The position numbers and the translations under genes are program-made. This document shows positions 1 through 11,300 of a DNA stretch of 64,000 nt, piece by piece. The notes below the pieces were generated by a model that saw nothing but the letters and a program-made list of their open reading frames with translations, had not been told where the DNA came from and did not search any database. Position 1 is the stretch's first letter. Each line of letters opens with the position of its first letter. The stretch comes from Akebia trifoliata (lineage: Eukaryota; Streptophyta; Magnoliopsida; Ranunculales; Lardizabalaceae): contig CM030707.1 in NCBI GenBank assembly GCA_017979445.1, positions 25,054,586-25,118,585 of the forward strand, given 5' to 3'.

Positions 1-600
1 AATTTATATCAAAACGGGGTCTAAGCAGTGTACAGAACCCAACTAATGGAAATAACCCATTGAAGTATCTTACCTACGTATAATTTGTTATAAAATACAG
101 TTAAACATATCAAATATGCAAGTTTTAACATGAATTTTAAATAACTAGTTGAATTCTATATTTTTGAAAACTCACCACAATTTTTTTTAATAAAATCCTA
201 AATGCAATTTTCATAATCTACGGTTACTAATAGAAATTGAGAGTTCTTTACTATCTCTGTGCAAGATGATTGAAACGCGTACTCGAAAATCGAGGTGAAC
301 TATACTTAAAATCGAGACGAATCAAATTTTGAAATGACTGATTTTTAAATCTGACCCGGTGGTTTCAAAGATCTCGACGTCGTCGTCATTTCTCCCTTCT
401 ACGACAGAGGATGGTTTGATCTCGAAATGGACAAAATTTGAGGTCAAAGTTTTGAAATCTCGTATACAAATACAGCTGATTTTTGACGATACGAAATGAA
501 AAAAAGTGAAATGGAAAGAGGTTGGGTGGATTTTGTAGAGAACACGGTTGCGGTCGTTTCTCCCTTCTGTGTCGATCATCGACGGCGAGCCGTTTGTCGT
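1..600. repeat. Dispersed repeat, copy 1 (inverse of 44890-45405)
   Basis: Read against the reverse complement of 44890-45405, this stretch matches over most of its length. Shared blocks include the run around 76-110 (AATTTGTTATAAAATACA), the block at 205-245 and the block around 395-415 ending in CTTCTACGAC. Substitutions and small indels are scattered, so the copies are old. No coding capacity is visible; the 85-residue minus-strand reading frame here is not supported. The class is unknown. It could be an LTR or untranslated part of a retroelement. Confidence 0.6.
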
Positions 601-854
601 GAGTATGAGGTTGAAGTTAAAAAAAAAAAAATTTAAATCTCATTGACTATTTTGGACGGGTTGGAGAAGAAGAAGAATAAAAATAAAAAATAAAAATAAA
701 ATTTTTATTTATATAAATCTTGGGACGAAATTGGTATTTCGCTTATTGTTTCGTTTGATGATAACTTGATCGTCTGAACTCCAAAAATAACGAATGAATA
801 CTCTATTTCGTTTAATAACTAATTAACAATTTTTCCTGAGAGCCTGATTGATCT
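601..854. other. AT-rich spacer, no gene seen
   Basis: Simple A-rich and AT-rich sequence between the dispersed repeat and the LTR fragments, including a long A run near 620-632. Nothing recognisable. Confidence 0.5.
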
Positions 855-1515
855 ATTTTTTTAGTTCAAAATTTTAAATTAATTTTATTAATTTTTCACT
901 TTAATTATTTAATATTTAATTTATTAATTTCAAAAAATTTAATTATAAAAATTGTAAAATTACCATTTTACTCTCGGAGAGGACTTTTGTGTTTCAAGTC
1001 GGTTTTTGATGTTCTATGATATTTTAGAATCGATTTTTCATAAGGAATTCAATGAAAATATTGGTTTGTGTTATTTATGTAATTTTATGTGTGGAATGGT
1101 CGCGAACTTTATGAGGGGCATTTTCGTAATTTTGTCGAATTCTATGAAAATTGACGAAATAATTTATTTGATTTCGATTTGTTATTTTATATGTTTGAAT
1201 GAGTTTTCCCAAGTGTCACGTAGGCTCTAGGGATATTTTAAGATTATGGGTATTTTGGTAATTTGATTATTTTTTAGTGATTTTTATCGTGAAGCTTTTT
1301 TTTGTCTACAAGATAATGATTTCTATGTTTCTAGGGTCATATTTTTTAGCGTAGCATGGTTTCTACAGTTTTGTCAGTTTAAGATACCTCATCCGAATTT
1401 CTGAAACATATCTAGTAACAAAATAAAGCTTGGAATAAACATTCATCATTGGGAACCGTTGCAATCGGGTTGACGAGTTGATTAATTAGGCAGATGCAAA
1501 AATGGGGTGTCTATA
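855..1515 (+). repeat. LTR fragment, 3' part (family of 39053-40745)
   Basis: This aligns to the 3' third of the solo LTR at 39053-40745 (from about 40080 to its end). Shared landmarks are CTCGGAGAGGACTTTT, GGAATTCAATG, ATGAGGGGCATTTTCGTAA, TTGACGAGTTGATTAAT and the terminal GGGGTGTCTATA, where the intact copy ends GGGGTGTCTACA. It is truncated at its 5' side and runs straight into a second fragment of the same LTR. Confidence 0.8.
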
Positions 1516-2784
1516 CCTTCACGAATGCAACGGTTTTGTTCCCTCATATCTGATAGAATAGCTTCTTGTACAATATTCCTCATTTCGTTCTGTCACCGGA
1601 TTCGCTTCAAATTTCAAAGACAATGTACTTTCTTCTTAGATCTGCATTTTTTGGCTCTTTCTAGATTTCTAGGTATTTTTGAAGATCTTCTAAGTATTTT
1701 TTGAGGTAAAGTTGGCGTATGGATGTTAAGTAAAGAGTTAGGACTTCAAAATTAGGATTTATGAGAGGATAGAGAAGTTTTTTGACCTATTTTTCTTAGG
1801 ATTTATTTTTTCATACGAAAATAAGTTGTAGGGACCCCTATTTATAGATTTCTTTAAGTACTTATTTTGATAGAGTTAGTGTTTAATTATAATTCTTTTA
1901 GAGAGAGTTATTGTTTATTTTAGAATTATTTTAAATATAATTATTATTTAATTATAATTGATTTAAATAGAATTATTATTTAATTAGAATTCTATTAGGA
2001 TTTTGACTTTTAGTCTCACTTGATTGACTTTAAGATTGACTTTAGTCTTACTTAATTGACTTCAAGATTGACTTTAATCTTACTTGATTGACTTTAAGAT
2101 TTTGATTTTAGTCTTATTTGATTGACTTTAAGATCTTGACTTTAATATTAATTAGGATTTCACTTTACATTAATTAATGTTTTAATTATTAATTTCAGAA
2201 TTTTTAATTATTAAAATTGTAAAATTATCGTTCTACTATCGGAGATGACTTTTTGCATTTTAAGTCGTTTTTCAATGTTCCAAGATATTTTGGAATCGAT
2301 TTTTCGTAAGGAATTCAATGGGTATATTGGTTTGTGTAATTTATGAATTTTTTTGTGTGAAATAGTCATAAACTTTATGAGGGGCATTTTCGTAATTTTG
2401 TTGAATTTTGTGAAAATTGATGAAATGGCTTATTTGATTTTAATTTGTTGTTTTATGTGTTTGAAAAGATTTTCTTAAGCGTAATGTAGGCTCTAAGGAT
2501 GTTTTGATGTTAGGGGTATTTTGATAATTTAGTAATTTTTTTAATGATTTTTATCGTAAAGCTTCGTTTTGTCTGTAAGATGATGATTTTTATGTTTTTA
2601 GGGTTATATTTTCCTAGTATAACGTGGTTTCTACAGTTTTGTTAGTTCGAGATACTTCCTCCGAATTTTTGAAACATATCTGGTAATAAAATAAAGCATT
2701 GGAATAATCATCCATCATTAGGAATCGTTGCGATCAGGTTGACGAGTTGATTAATCAGGCGAATACAAAAATGGGGTTTCTACA
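1511..2784 (+). repeat. LTR fragment, second copy of the same family
   Basis: It corresponds to about 39330-40745 of the intact solo LTR and ends TTTCTACA at 2784. Its first bases (ATACCTT) overlap the end of the preceding fragment, so the two joined at a short microhomology. It contains the family's AT-rich block of repeated TTGACTTTA-like words at about 2020-2150. The layout (3' part of one LTR followed by the middle and 3' part of another) suggests unequal or illegitimate recombination, not two clean insertions. Confidence 0.75.
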
Positions 2785-3687
2785 CCTCAAAGACTCGTTC
2801 TTCATTTTCTTGGCGACCTAAACAAAATGTGCTAGTTTGGTTTAGGGTTGTGATCCCACGAATTTCACACGCATTGGAGTAAGAAAGTTCTTTACTAATC
2901 TTGATTAGTGTGATTAAAGTTGATCAGTTTTAAGGGATTAATTGGTCAATTTGAAAAGAAAATTGGCTCATGGGGGTGGATTGGAGTTATTTAAGTGAGT
3001 TAAATCAGAAGAATTAGTTAGTTAATTTTGTGGCAATTTGTTGTCAGTTCAATTCTTCATAATTCATGATTGGTTTATTAATTATTTATCTATAATTAGT
3101 CCAAGCGTCTAGTTCAAGACAAATATTCTTTGCACCCCATTTATGCTTAATTTTAACATTATGTTTAAAAAAAATTAGGGTGTATTAAGTAAATATTATA
3201 ATCGTGAAGAACACAGATTCAATAAATAATTTCAAATTTTATCATTATTATTTTAAGATTTTTTAAAGTTTAAATTTGATCAGGTCGATTGGTAATTTTA
3301 ATTTATATTATGTAAACCCTAGTTGTGTTTCCTTGGGGGATATTTCTCATTATTTGATGAAAGGTGGTAATCCGTAAATGAGAGGTTTCTTTTTATAAGA
3401 GAATTGGTGTTGATCAGTGGACATATCTCAATCTTAGGGGAATCACGTAAAATCTTTGTGTTTCTGTGTGTGTGATAGCATCTTGTTTTGATTTTCGTTC
3501 TCCATAGCTTCTGTTCTTCTTAACATGGTGGAGATAGATTTAACCCATTCAACCATGAAATCCATCTTCTTTTATGCTAAAAAATTCATTGAGTTCTACT
3601 TAAAAAAAAAAAAAAAAAATCATATTTTACCATCATAATATTAACATAGAAGTAGATTCTAGTTGAAGATGGTGTGAAAAAAGGATT
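2785..3687. other. Intergenic, nothing recognised
   Basis: AT-rich sequence with a poly-A run near 3603-3619. No reading frame, terminal repeat or RNA gene that I can support. Confidence 0.5.
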
Positions 3688-4056
3688 TACCATATTTGGC
3701 TTACTATTTGCCCTATGTGTTTTGTCTTATATTGGTTAGAAGTTTTGGAATGGGCTGATTTTTGGTGAAGTTGATCTCTATGGTGAGAAGATCACTTTCA
3801 TAAAAAATTAGCCTATTCCAAAACTTCTAGCCTCATGTTTACAAGTTGAAGAATTGTGGACTGTCCTTTTTTTGTAAATCATTTTTTATGGGGTTGGAAG
3901 TTTCGGAATAGGCTGATTTTTGGTGAGGATGATCTCCTCACCACAGAGATCATCCTCACAAAATATCAGCTCACTCCAAAACTTCTAACCCATGTAGGAC
4001 AAAATATATAGGGCAAAACGTAGGGTAAATAATAACGTGCCAAACATGCCCCTATA
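3688..4056. mobile_element. Twin-hairpin MITE, copy 1
   Basis: The outer ends are inverted repeats: CATATTTGGC near 3692 against GCCAAACATG near 4040, followed inward by TTTGCCCTAT and its complement. Inside are two successive palindromes of about 95-100 bp, at 3736-3830 and 3891-3991. Each reads from TTAGAAGTTTTGGAAT to its complement around a short loop. They are separated by a spacer starting TTTACAAGTTGAAGAATTG. The same two-palindrome layout with the same spacer recurs at 15592-15830. No coding sequence and no clear TSD, so the superfamily is not assigned. Confidence 0.75.
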
Positions 4057-4682
4057 TATATATATATCTAAGAGCTGATTTTTGAGAGAAACGTGAAAGG
4101 GATTTTTTCTAGAGTTGGAGATGAAAGTGTTTAGGTTATTTTTTGTCATGTTCTTGTTGTTAATTTTTCATTTTTATCTATAATTTATTTTCATTTTTTC
4201 AAGTTTCCAAAAGTTCCTTTAAACAAAAATGGTTCCGTGTTTTAAAATTTGATACTTCAAATTCAAAATTTTATAAGTTGGTCCCACTAGATTAAAATTT
4301 TCTAGCGAAATCACCACAGATCAAAAGAAGCATGTTGAAGCCTGAATGAATAGTTCAAGATTGGGATTGCACTTGAACCAAACTGATTTTAGTACAAAAT
4401 CCTCAAATCACGCAAATGGGTTTGTTTTTCAAACATTGTTGAAAAAAATTGCTGACCTATCCCGACCAAAGCCTTCCTTTAATCGATTGGTCATTGGTAG
4501 GGCTGTCAATTTATCAGTTCACACTCCAAATTTGATCCAATATCTACAAATTTGGATTGTGGATTTGAGTTTCGAAAAGGATCCAATTCGATGAGGCTCT
4601 GGTATAGTAACCTATCAGATTGTTTTGGATCATCTATGTTCAGATCCGATAGGGCTCCCAATCAAATAAAATGTGAGAAATT
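4057..4682. repeat. Intergenic DNA with possible hAT-like fragment
   Basis: From about 4498 the sequence TAGGGCTGTCAAT followed by repeated GATCCAAT-type words resembles the end of non-autonomous hAT-type elements elsewhere in the window. Similar words (GATCCAATTAT, AAATCCGATCC) continue at about 6770-6930, on the far side of the solo LTR at 4688-6686, so the LTR probably landed inside this repeat. The outer right end was not found. The small reading frames here are not convincing genes. Confidence 0.35.
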
Positions 4683-6691
4683 ACGTATGTGGACACGGGA
4701 TTTTAAACATTTTTTGAAACATCCCTCCACTTTGGGGTGTTTTGGAGTCGCCACCATTCAAATTGATAAAAGGGTGTGAATGGTCACCCGATGTCATGTT
4801 TTTTGAAAAATCATACATTTTGTATGTTTGATGACTCTCGTTGGATAATGCACGTGGCCCAACCTCGATTCAAGGTAAGGGGGTCCATTTATGGAGTAGG
4901 GAAGGTGTTAGGCACCCTACTCCATCCACGTAATGTGGTAACCTCGGATTCGGTCATTTTTAAAATAAAAGAAAATAAATGAAAAATAACTTGATGTGTG
5001 CCCTCAAGTATGAGGGGCTTTGATATTGATTTAGTCCATTGAGGGCACCCTTATTGAAAAAGGGGCCCTTGAAGGACTCAAATCATTGTGGTGTGTGCAA
5101 GGTGTAGAGAGAGGGGAGAGTAGAAGTGGGGGGTTAGGGGGGATGGTCCTTTTTCAAACCCACCTTGTCCCAATCTTGATCTTCAAGACTTTTCTTGATG
5201 TTCTTCTTTTGAGTGGACTTGGACTTGCTTCCTTGATTTGCTTGAGAGAGGGTTGAGATTTGAGAGTGAGGTGTTGAGAGTAGAGTGTTGAGATGAGATG
5301 AGAGAGGGTTGAGTGTAGTGAAGAGTAAAGTAGAGAGTTGTAGTGTTTTGAGGATTTTTTTCTCAAATTCTCATTAGTTGTTGTAAGAGGAGAATGGAGG
5401 GATTTTTATAGAGGTTGGGATGTATTTTAAGGGTATAATGGAGTGAATGAAGAGAGTAATGGATAATGGCATGGGTTTGAGATGAGAGGGGTATGAAATT
5501 TAAGATGGAAATAAGGGTAGTTTTGTAATGAGGGAAATGGGTTATGTTTTAACCCAAATGGTTTGGATCTTACCCAAATCCATTTGGGTAGAGTGTTTGG
5601 TGGGGTGAGATGAGTGATGGTTGATGGGTGTAAGAGAGTTGTTTGGAGGATGAGTGTAGAGATGGTTGAAGAGGTAAGGTGTTAGATTTGAGAGGATGTG
5701 TAGTGTAAGAGGTTGATTGGTTGGATTTTAGGAGAGGTGAAGGGATGATGACATGTGGCAAATGGGGGAGATGATGAGATTGGTTGATTGGTGATGGTGG
5801 TTAGATGATTAGAGAGAAGAGTATGGGGGTGATGATGGGAGGTATGGGTTGGGGTGATTTTGTGGGAGTGTTTTAAGGGAAAGTGATGGATAGATATGGG
5901 TTGTGATGTGGGTGGTTGATAGTGTTAGAGAATGGGGAATAGGTTAGGGTATGTAGGGTATGGGTTGTGAGGTGGGTGGTTGATGATGAGAGGATGGGGA
6001 ATAGGTTAGGTTAGGGTAGGGTTATGGGTTGAGTTGTTGGTTGTTGATGATGAGAGGATGGGGAATAGGTTAGGTTAGGGTAGGGTTATGGGTTGAGTTG
6101 TTGGTTGTTGATGATGAGAGGATGAGGAATAGGTTAGGTTAGGGTAGGGTTATGGGTTGAGTTGATTAGATGAGGGAGGTGGAAGGGGATGATGACATGT
6201 GTCATCTCTTGGTGATTGGTTTGATGTGATGATGGTGGGTTGGATTGGATTTGGGTAGTGAATTGGGCTTAGGTTAGGATTTGGGCTTAGATTGGGTTGG
6301 GTTAATGTTGGATAAAGTAGTTTGGGTTTGGGTGTGGGCTTGGATAGGGGATTGAATAGTGATGAGGATGGACTTGGGTTTAAAAGGAATGGTTGGGCTT
6401 GGGTAGCATAGTATTGGGTTGAGTTGATGTGGATTGGACTTGGGTAATGAGTTAGGCTTAGGTTGGATTGAATATAGAATGAGGTGGTTTTGGATAGAAT
6501 AAAGATGGGTTTGGGGCTTATATCGGGTTGGCTTTAAAGATGGGGTGTTTGGGTCCATGGTCCACGTGAGTGGCATTGGGAATGCATCGAGTTTTTGTAA
6601 GTTTGGGCTTGGGGAGGGCCCATTCCAATTTTTTCGATTTTCGGGGTATTTTGCATCGAGGGCCCGCTCAAATTCGGGTGTCTACAACGTA
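4683..6691 (+). mobile_element. Solo LTR with TSD ACGTA (LTR at 4688-6686)
   Basis: The 1999-bp LTR starts TGTGGACACG at 4688 and ends GGTGTCTACA at 6686. It is flanked on both sides by the 5-bp direct repeat ACGTA (4683-4687 and 6687-6691), the signature of LTR-retrotransposon integration. No internal region or second LTR is present, so LTR-LTR recombination has left a solo copy. It shares the blocks GGAGTCGCCACC (4745-4756) and AAGGTGTTAGGCACC (about 4902-4917) with the otherwise different LTR family at 39053. The purine-rich middle (5100-6300) gives several spurious minus-strand reading frames. Confidence 0.9.
5930..6170 (+). repeat. GT-rich minisatellite inside the solo LTR
   Basis: About 3.5 tandem units of roughly 60-68 bp, each carrying GAGAGGATGGGGAATAGGTT, then AGGTTAGGGTAGGG and GGGTTGAGTTGTTGG. 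The TTAGGG words look telomere-like but are part of the longer unit, not a run of 6- or 7-mers. Confidence 0.8.
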
Positions 6692-6696
6692 AAATA

Positions 6697-6698
<2 letters not shown>

Positions 6699-6742
<44 letters not shown>
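6699..6742. repeat. (AT)n microsatellite
   Basis: About 22 uninterrupted AT dinucleotides directly downstream of the solo LTR. Confidence 0.95.
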
Positions 6743-6747
<5 letters not shown>

Positions 6748-7132
6748 TGTTTATATCTAACCCGTTTTGATATGATCCATACCCTACAAGAAGCAAGATC
6801 AGATTTGATTCATGATACTAAGATCCAGTAAGAAAACCAATCCAACAACATGAGATCCAATTATTCGATCAATTCTAAATCCGATCCAATCCTTATCAGA
6901 TTGGTTCCACCAATATAGTTTGGGTTTGGGTCATTGTTAGTTGGGCCTTAAAATATAATTAAAAAATCAGGCCCATTTTCTAATCTGAATGTGATGGGCA
7001 TCTTGAAACTTGATTTTTAAATACCAATAAAAAGGTGCAGTTTTGTATTTGAGAAAAGCACATCGATTTTCCAGCTTGTCATGTCACATTGAGTATGCCA
7101 TATGCCTAAATAAGATTATCACAACTCTTTAG

Positions 7133-7730
7133 AAAAACTTACTTAAAAATCCCTCATAGAGAGATTTCTTTCTAAATAGTACTTAAATTTTTTACTCTAG
7201 TTTATCAGGGACTTCATCCTATAAGGTACGTGAAATATTCAAATTGTCATTTTCTCATCTTTTTCACATAGTTAGGTTTTCCAACAATAATTGTGATAAT
7301 TTCCAACGATCTTTGATCATGAATGATAAATGAAGAATGATATTCTCTTAATTTTGAACATCTAGATATATTTATTTCGTTGATTTGATGATTACATAAT
7401 AATTTTTGAAACAATCATAATTGATGAATTCAACGTTATAATGCAAATCGATTTTTTATTTATTTTTCTAGATATTCAAAATTTAAGATAATAACATTCG
7501 TCATTTATGAGCAAAGATCTTTGAAAATGATTGGAATTGTTGTTGAAAAATCCAATTATGTGAAGAAGATAAGAAAATGATAGTTTGGATATTTCAAATA
7601 CCTTACATAGGGGGAATGAGTTTCAAGGATCATTTAGAAGGGAAAAGTTTAACAAATGTTGCTAACCAAAATATCAAAAACTTATGGACTATTTAGGAAA
7701 AAGTCCCCCTCGAGGGTCTAAGTAATGTTT
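7133..7730. mobile_element. Foldback element of about 600 bp upstream of the AAE gene
   Basis: The left arm (about 7133-7375) is complementary to the right arm (about 7440-7730). Paired landmarks are TTCTAAATAGT and ACTATTTAGGAA, TATAAGGTACGTGAAATATTC and its diverged partner near 7590-7610, TCATTTTCTCATCTTTTTCACATA and TATGTGAAGAAGATAAGAAAATGA-type sequence, and GATCTTTGATCATGAATGA and its partner near 7500. The arms have diverged by substitutions and small indels. No coding sequence. This looks like a non-autonomous DNA element. Confidence 0.75.
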
Positions 7731-8300
7731 CCTATATTTTATGGAGTGACCGTCAAAGAATGGTTGGTACTATTGACTTACCAAACTTTCACTCGTGATG
7801 TTGGTTTGGTTATATAAACACTGATGCTAAATGCAAGTTGGTTTTGCCCAACATCCTTTTCTCTCTCTTGCCCATAGTGAAAAACATAAATTTTTTTGAT
7901 TTGATCACCTTATGACATTAAAAAATATGATTCGATTGAATGGAATTGTAGAGGACAAAATTATCTGAACTTAAAAAAAAAAATTATTTTTTATTAATAA
8001 ATTTTATTTTTAAATTTTGGTGCTCAGTGACCGATCATTTTCAACATTATGTATCAAATTCATAAAATAATATTTTTTTAATTTTCTTTTTGATATTTTC
8101 ATAAAATTTAACAGACTGTGTCGTTGTATTGTCAAATTGTGATAGTCAATGCGGGTCCAACGAGCTTTTTCAACATTAGAAATCTGAAAAACATAAATAT
8201 GTGGGCAGCGGGCAAGAGAGAGAAGTCCTCTGTTGATGAGGTCATTGCCCCCACATGTCAAACGTTTGTTAGGCTGTTAGCCAACGCCAATGGCGTCCAT
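7731..8300. other. Upstream region of the AAE gene
   Basis: No gene seen. It would hold the proximal promoter of the AAE gene. There is an A run near 7972-7983 and AT-rich DNA to about 8100. The overlapping short frames on both strands here are chance frames. Confidence 0.4.
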
Positions 8301-8314
8301 TTAGCATTTCTCTT

Positions 8315-8322
8315 GTATAAAC
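8315..8322 (+). promoter_or_regulatory. Candidate TATA box of the AAE gene
   Basis: GTATAAAC lies 65-72 bp upstream of the start codon. It is followed by a GA-rich tract (8324-8350) typical of a plant 5' leader. Transcription would start near 8345-8355, giving a leader of only about 35 nt. Position and sequence fit, but this is inference. Confidence 0.45.
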
Positions 8323-8386
8323 GAGAGGGAGGGAGAGAGAGAGAGAGAGAAGTGTGCAACTGCAGTGTTGATAGTTGAAAGAAAAG

Positions 8387-11300
8387 ATGATGGAGAGAGA
8401 ATATGGAAGTATAAACGAAGTAGAAGTAGAAGACATAGTTAAAGGTGGGCTATCCCTGGAGGAGGCTCGAGTCATACACAAAAGACTTAAATGGGCGATC
8501 GATCGAGCCGGGACGGACCCAAAGGAGATATGGCGCGAGATCTCGGACCAAAGAGTGTTAAAACCATGGTATCCACATGGTGTCCACCAGCTCGTCTATT
8601 ACAGCACCTACGCTGGGTGGGATGTCTCATCCAAAGGCCCTCCACTCTATTGGTTCCCTTCTCTGTAAGACCGATCTCATTTTCTTTCAACTCTGTTTTT
8701 TTTTTTTTTTCTTTTCTATTAAAGTGAGATCCAGAGCAGTGTCCCATTCGCATAGTTAGCTTAGTTTTCTACGTGGCAATATTTTATTAGATTCTAAAAA
8801 CTTTTGGTTACTAAGGAAGCTGTGTGGAAAATCAGAGACTTTAATTAAGGAAAAACATTAGTTACAAATGATCACTGGAGAACATTGGATTTATTTATCT
8901 AAATGGAGAACATTGGATCTGTTGACATTTATATGAACAAAATGACTAATTCAGATGTAGTAGCATAGCATGATTCTAATGAAAAAATGGCTTATTTTTC
9001 TCGGATTTATGGATACCCTAATTTCAAAAATCAAGATCCTCACCCGTCATTATAATCCCCTTTTCAACCATCGCAATCAAATAAACGTTGGGAAAATCAG
9101 ATCCATTGGACGGATGGGTGGACGACTACGACGTTGATTTCAGATGATGCAAGCGTAGACGTTAATGGTGGTGGGATAGAATAGGGGGGCCTGTGATCTC
9201 CCATGGTTTCTTGAAGAACCTTCTCTAAGATTGGAAGATTGATTTTGCTGTTGAAGATGATACCATGGCGGATTGGTTGGAAAAGTAAGGACAATATTTT
9301 ATTTTTAATTAAAGTCTCTGATTTAGAACGGCTTAGGTTAGCATTACGAAAATATATGGAATAGAATGTTACCACGTGGACACCTAACCTACCTATAGGA
9401 ACGGGAGCGGGATATTGCCATGGATCCTCACTCTTTTAACATTTGGTCAAATATTTGTGATGCCCTTGTGCTTTGAAATTTGATGACATGGACCCTTGGC
9501 CCAACGTCTTCTCTTATAAATTTATTGTACATGATGTAATTTAGAAAAATTTTAATTGTTAGACTCACATGGATTGCCGATGCCTAAACCAGATTTGAAA
9601 CAGATAAAATTAGGGGTGCATATGGTTTAGATTGATTCGGATTTTGAAAAAATTGAAACCGAACCAAACATGATCGGTTCTATAAATTTGGAACCAAACC
9701 AACCTTGGTTCGGATTGGTTCTCGGTTCTCATATTTTCAAAATAGAAAAATTAGTATTTTTTTCTTTCAAAAGAGGAACCTTTTGGATCATATCATAAAT
9801 AATGCTTATTTTAAAAAAGAAATTGATTTTATGATTAAATTTTGACTAAAATCTATATAAATTGAAAATTAGAGGAAGCTTAATGAGACTAAAAAAAATT
9901 ACAATTTTAAAATTAGTATCTTGGATGGATTAGTGAGAAAATTAATCCATAGATGGTAGGTTAACGAATCCAAGCCTAGGCTCATATAGTATATTTCATC
10001 TAACAAACATAGCATAAATGTTCTCGTAAAAAAAAAAAAAGGAATTAAACTTTTTGAAAAAGTTTTTCCATAAATTGGTTGATCCATTTGAAAGTTGAGA
10101 AAGAAATTTATGTGCATTTTTTATGAACTTTTATTAGAAAAAATAGAGGAGATAAAGTTGAAGACTTTGATGAGTTACCTATTCGTAACATACTAATATA
10201 GTTGAAAGAGAGAGAGAGAGATATGGTTTACCTTTTCGTTTTTCAATGAGGTGACGAGTGGCGAGGTGAGGGAGATGAACGACGGATATGTTTTTTTCAA
10301 ATTTGAAGAAGAGAGAAATAGATAATAGAATAACAAAACTAAGAAAGAGTTTTATTTTTAAATATATATATATATATATATATATTAATAGATACTTCGG
10401 ATTAGTTCGGTTCTCGGATTGGTTCGGTTCTATTATACCCCTAATCTGGAATCGAACCAAATCAATTGGATTTTTTTTATATACAATCCGTACCCGAACC
10501 AAACCATGCTCAATCCGAACCAATCCAATCCAAAGGCTTCGGATTGGTTTGGTTCTCGGATTTACCCAATCCAATGTGCACCCCTAGATAAAATAAGAGA
10601 AACTTTTTTATTTTTTTGTGTTTTCTCCATACTTTGAAAATGGATGGTCACTAAACTCTTAAATTTCAAATTCAACTTCAATGGTGAAAGATTATCTTTT
10701 CATTTTTTTTAATTCTTAGAATCTTGTAATTTACATCCATGTGGTATTGGATCATGTTTTTCAAGTTGAAGTGACATGATTTTGGGAAGAAATAAAAAAA
10801 AATACTTACTTAATATCTTATTTTTGTGTCCGATTGGTTTGACCAGTTTGACCTGATGCACTTAATAATATGAGTCGACTAGGGGCGGAGCTAGGGTTTT
10901 GCCCATGCGGGGGCAGTTAAGAGTATAAATTTTCTTTTGTGGGGACAATTAAGAGTGAAAAAAAAAAAAAAACCTTGTGGGGGCAACTAAGATTAGGAAA
11001 AAAAATTGTGGGGGCAATAACAGCTGATTTTTCTATCTGCTGCTAATATCTGTTGCAATAGCTCATTAATCCATAGACTTTGAAAATTCTTGTGGGGGCA
11101 AGTACCCCCACTATAAATCCACCCCCAGGTGCAACTCGGTTCGATTTAGTTCGGTTTGTGGCTAAATTGAAATCGAACCAACATAGGTCGATTCCACTAA
11201 ATAAAAACTAGAACTAGAACTAGAACTGAAATGCCAATAGAATCGAACCCACCCAAACCAAACTAAGGTTGGTTTGGTTTGGTTTGATTCCATAGATTGC

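Noticed and set aside
5154..6576. Ser/His/Pro/Gln-rich minus-strand frames
   Set aside because: They lie in the purine-rich tandem repeats of a solo LTR and reflect base composition only.
8487..8759. Frames on both strands overlapping AAE exon 1
   Set aside because: Shadows of the true exon in other frames; the AAE frame is supported by family motifs and the splice donor.
10179..10587. Overlapping reading frames of about 100-131 residues on both strands
   Set aside because: They arise from the palindromic GGTTCGGATT/AATCCGAACC words and TA run of the hAT-type element at 9611-10586; no domain is present.
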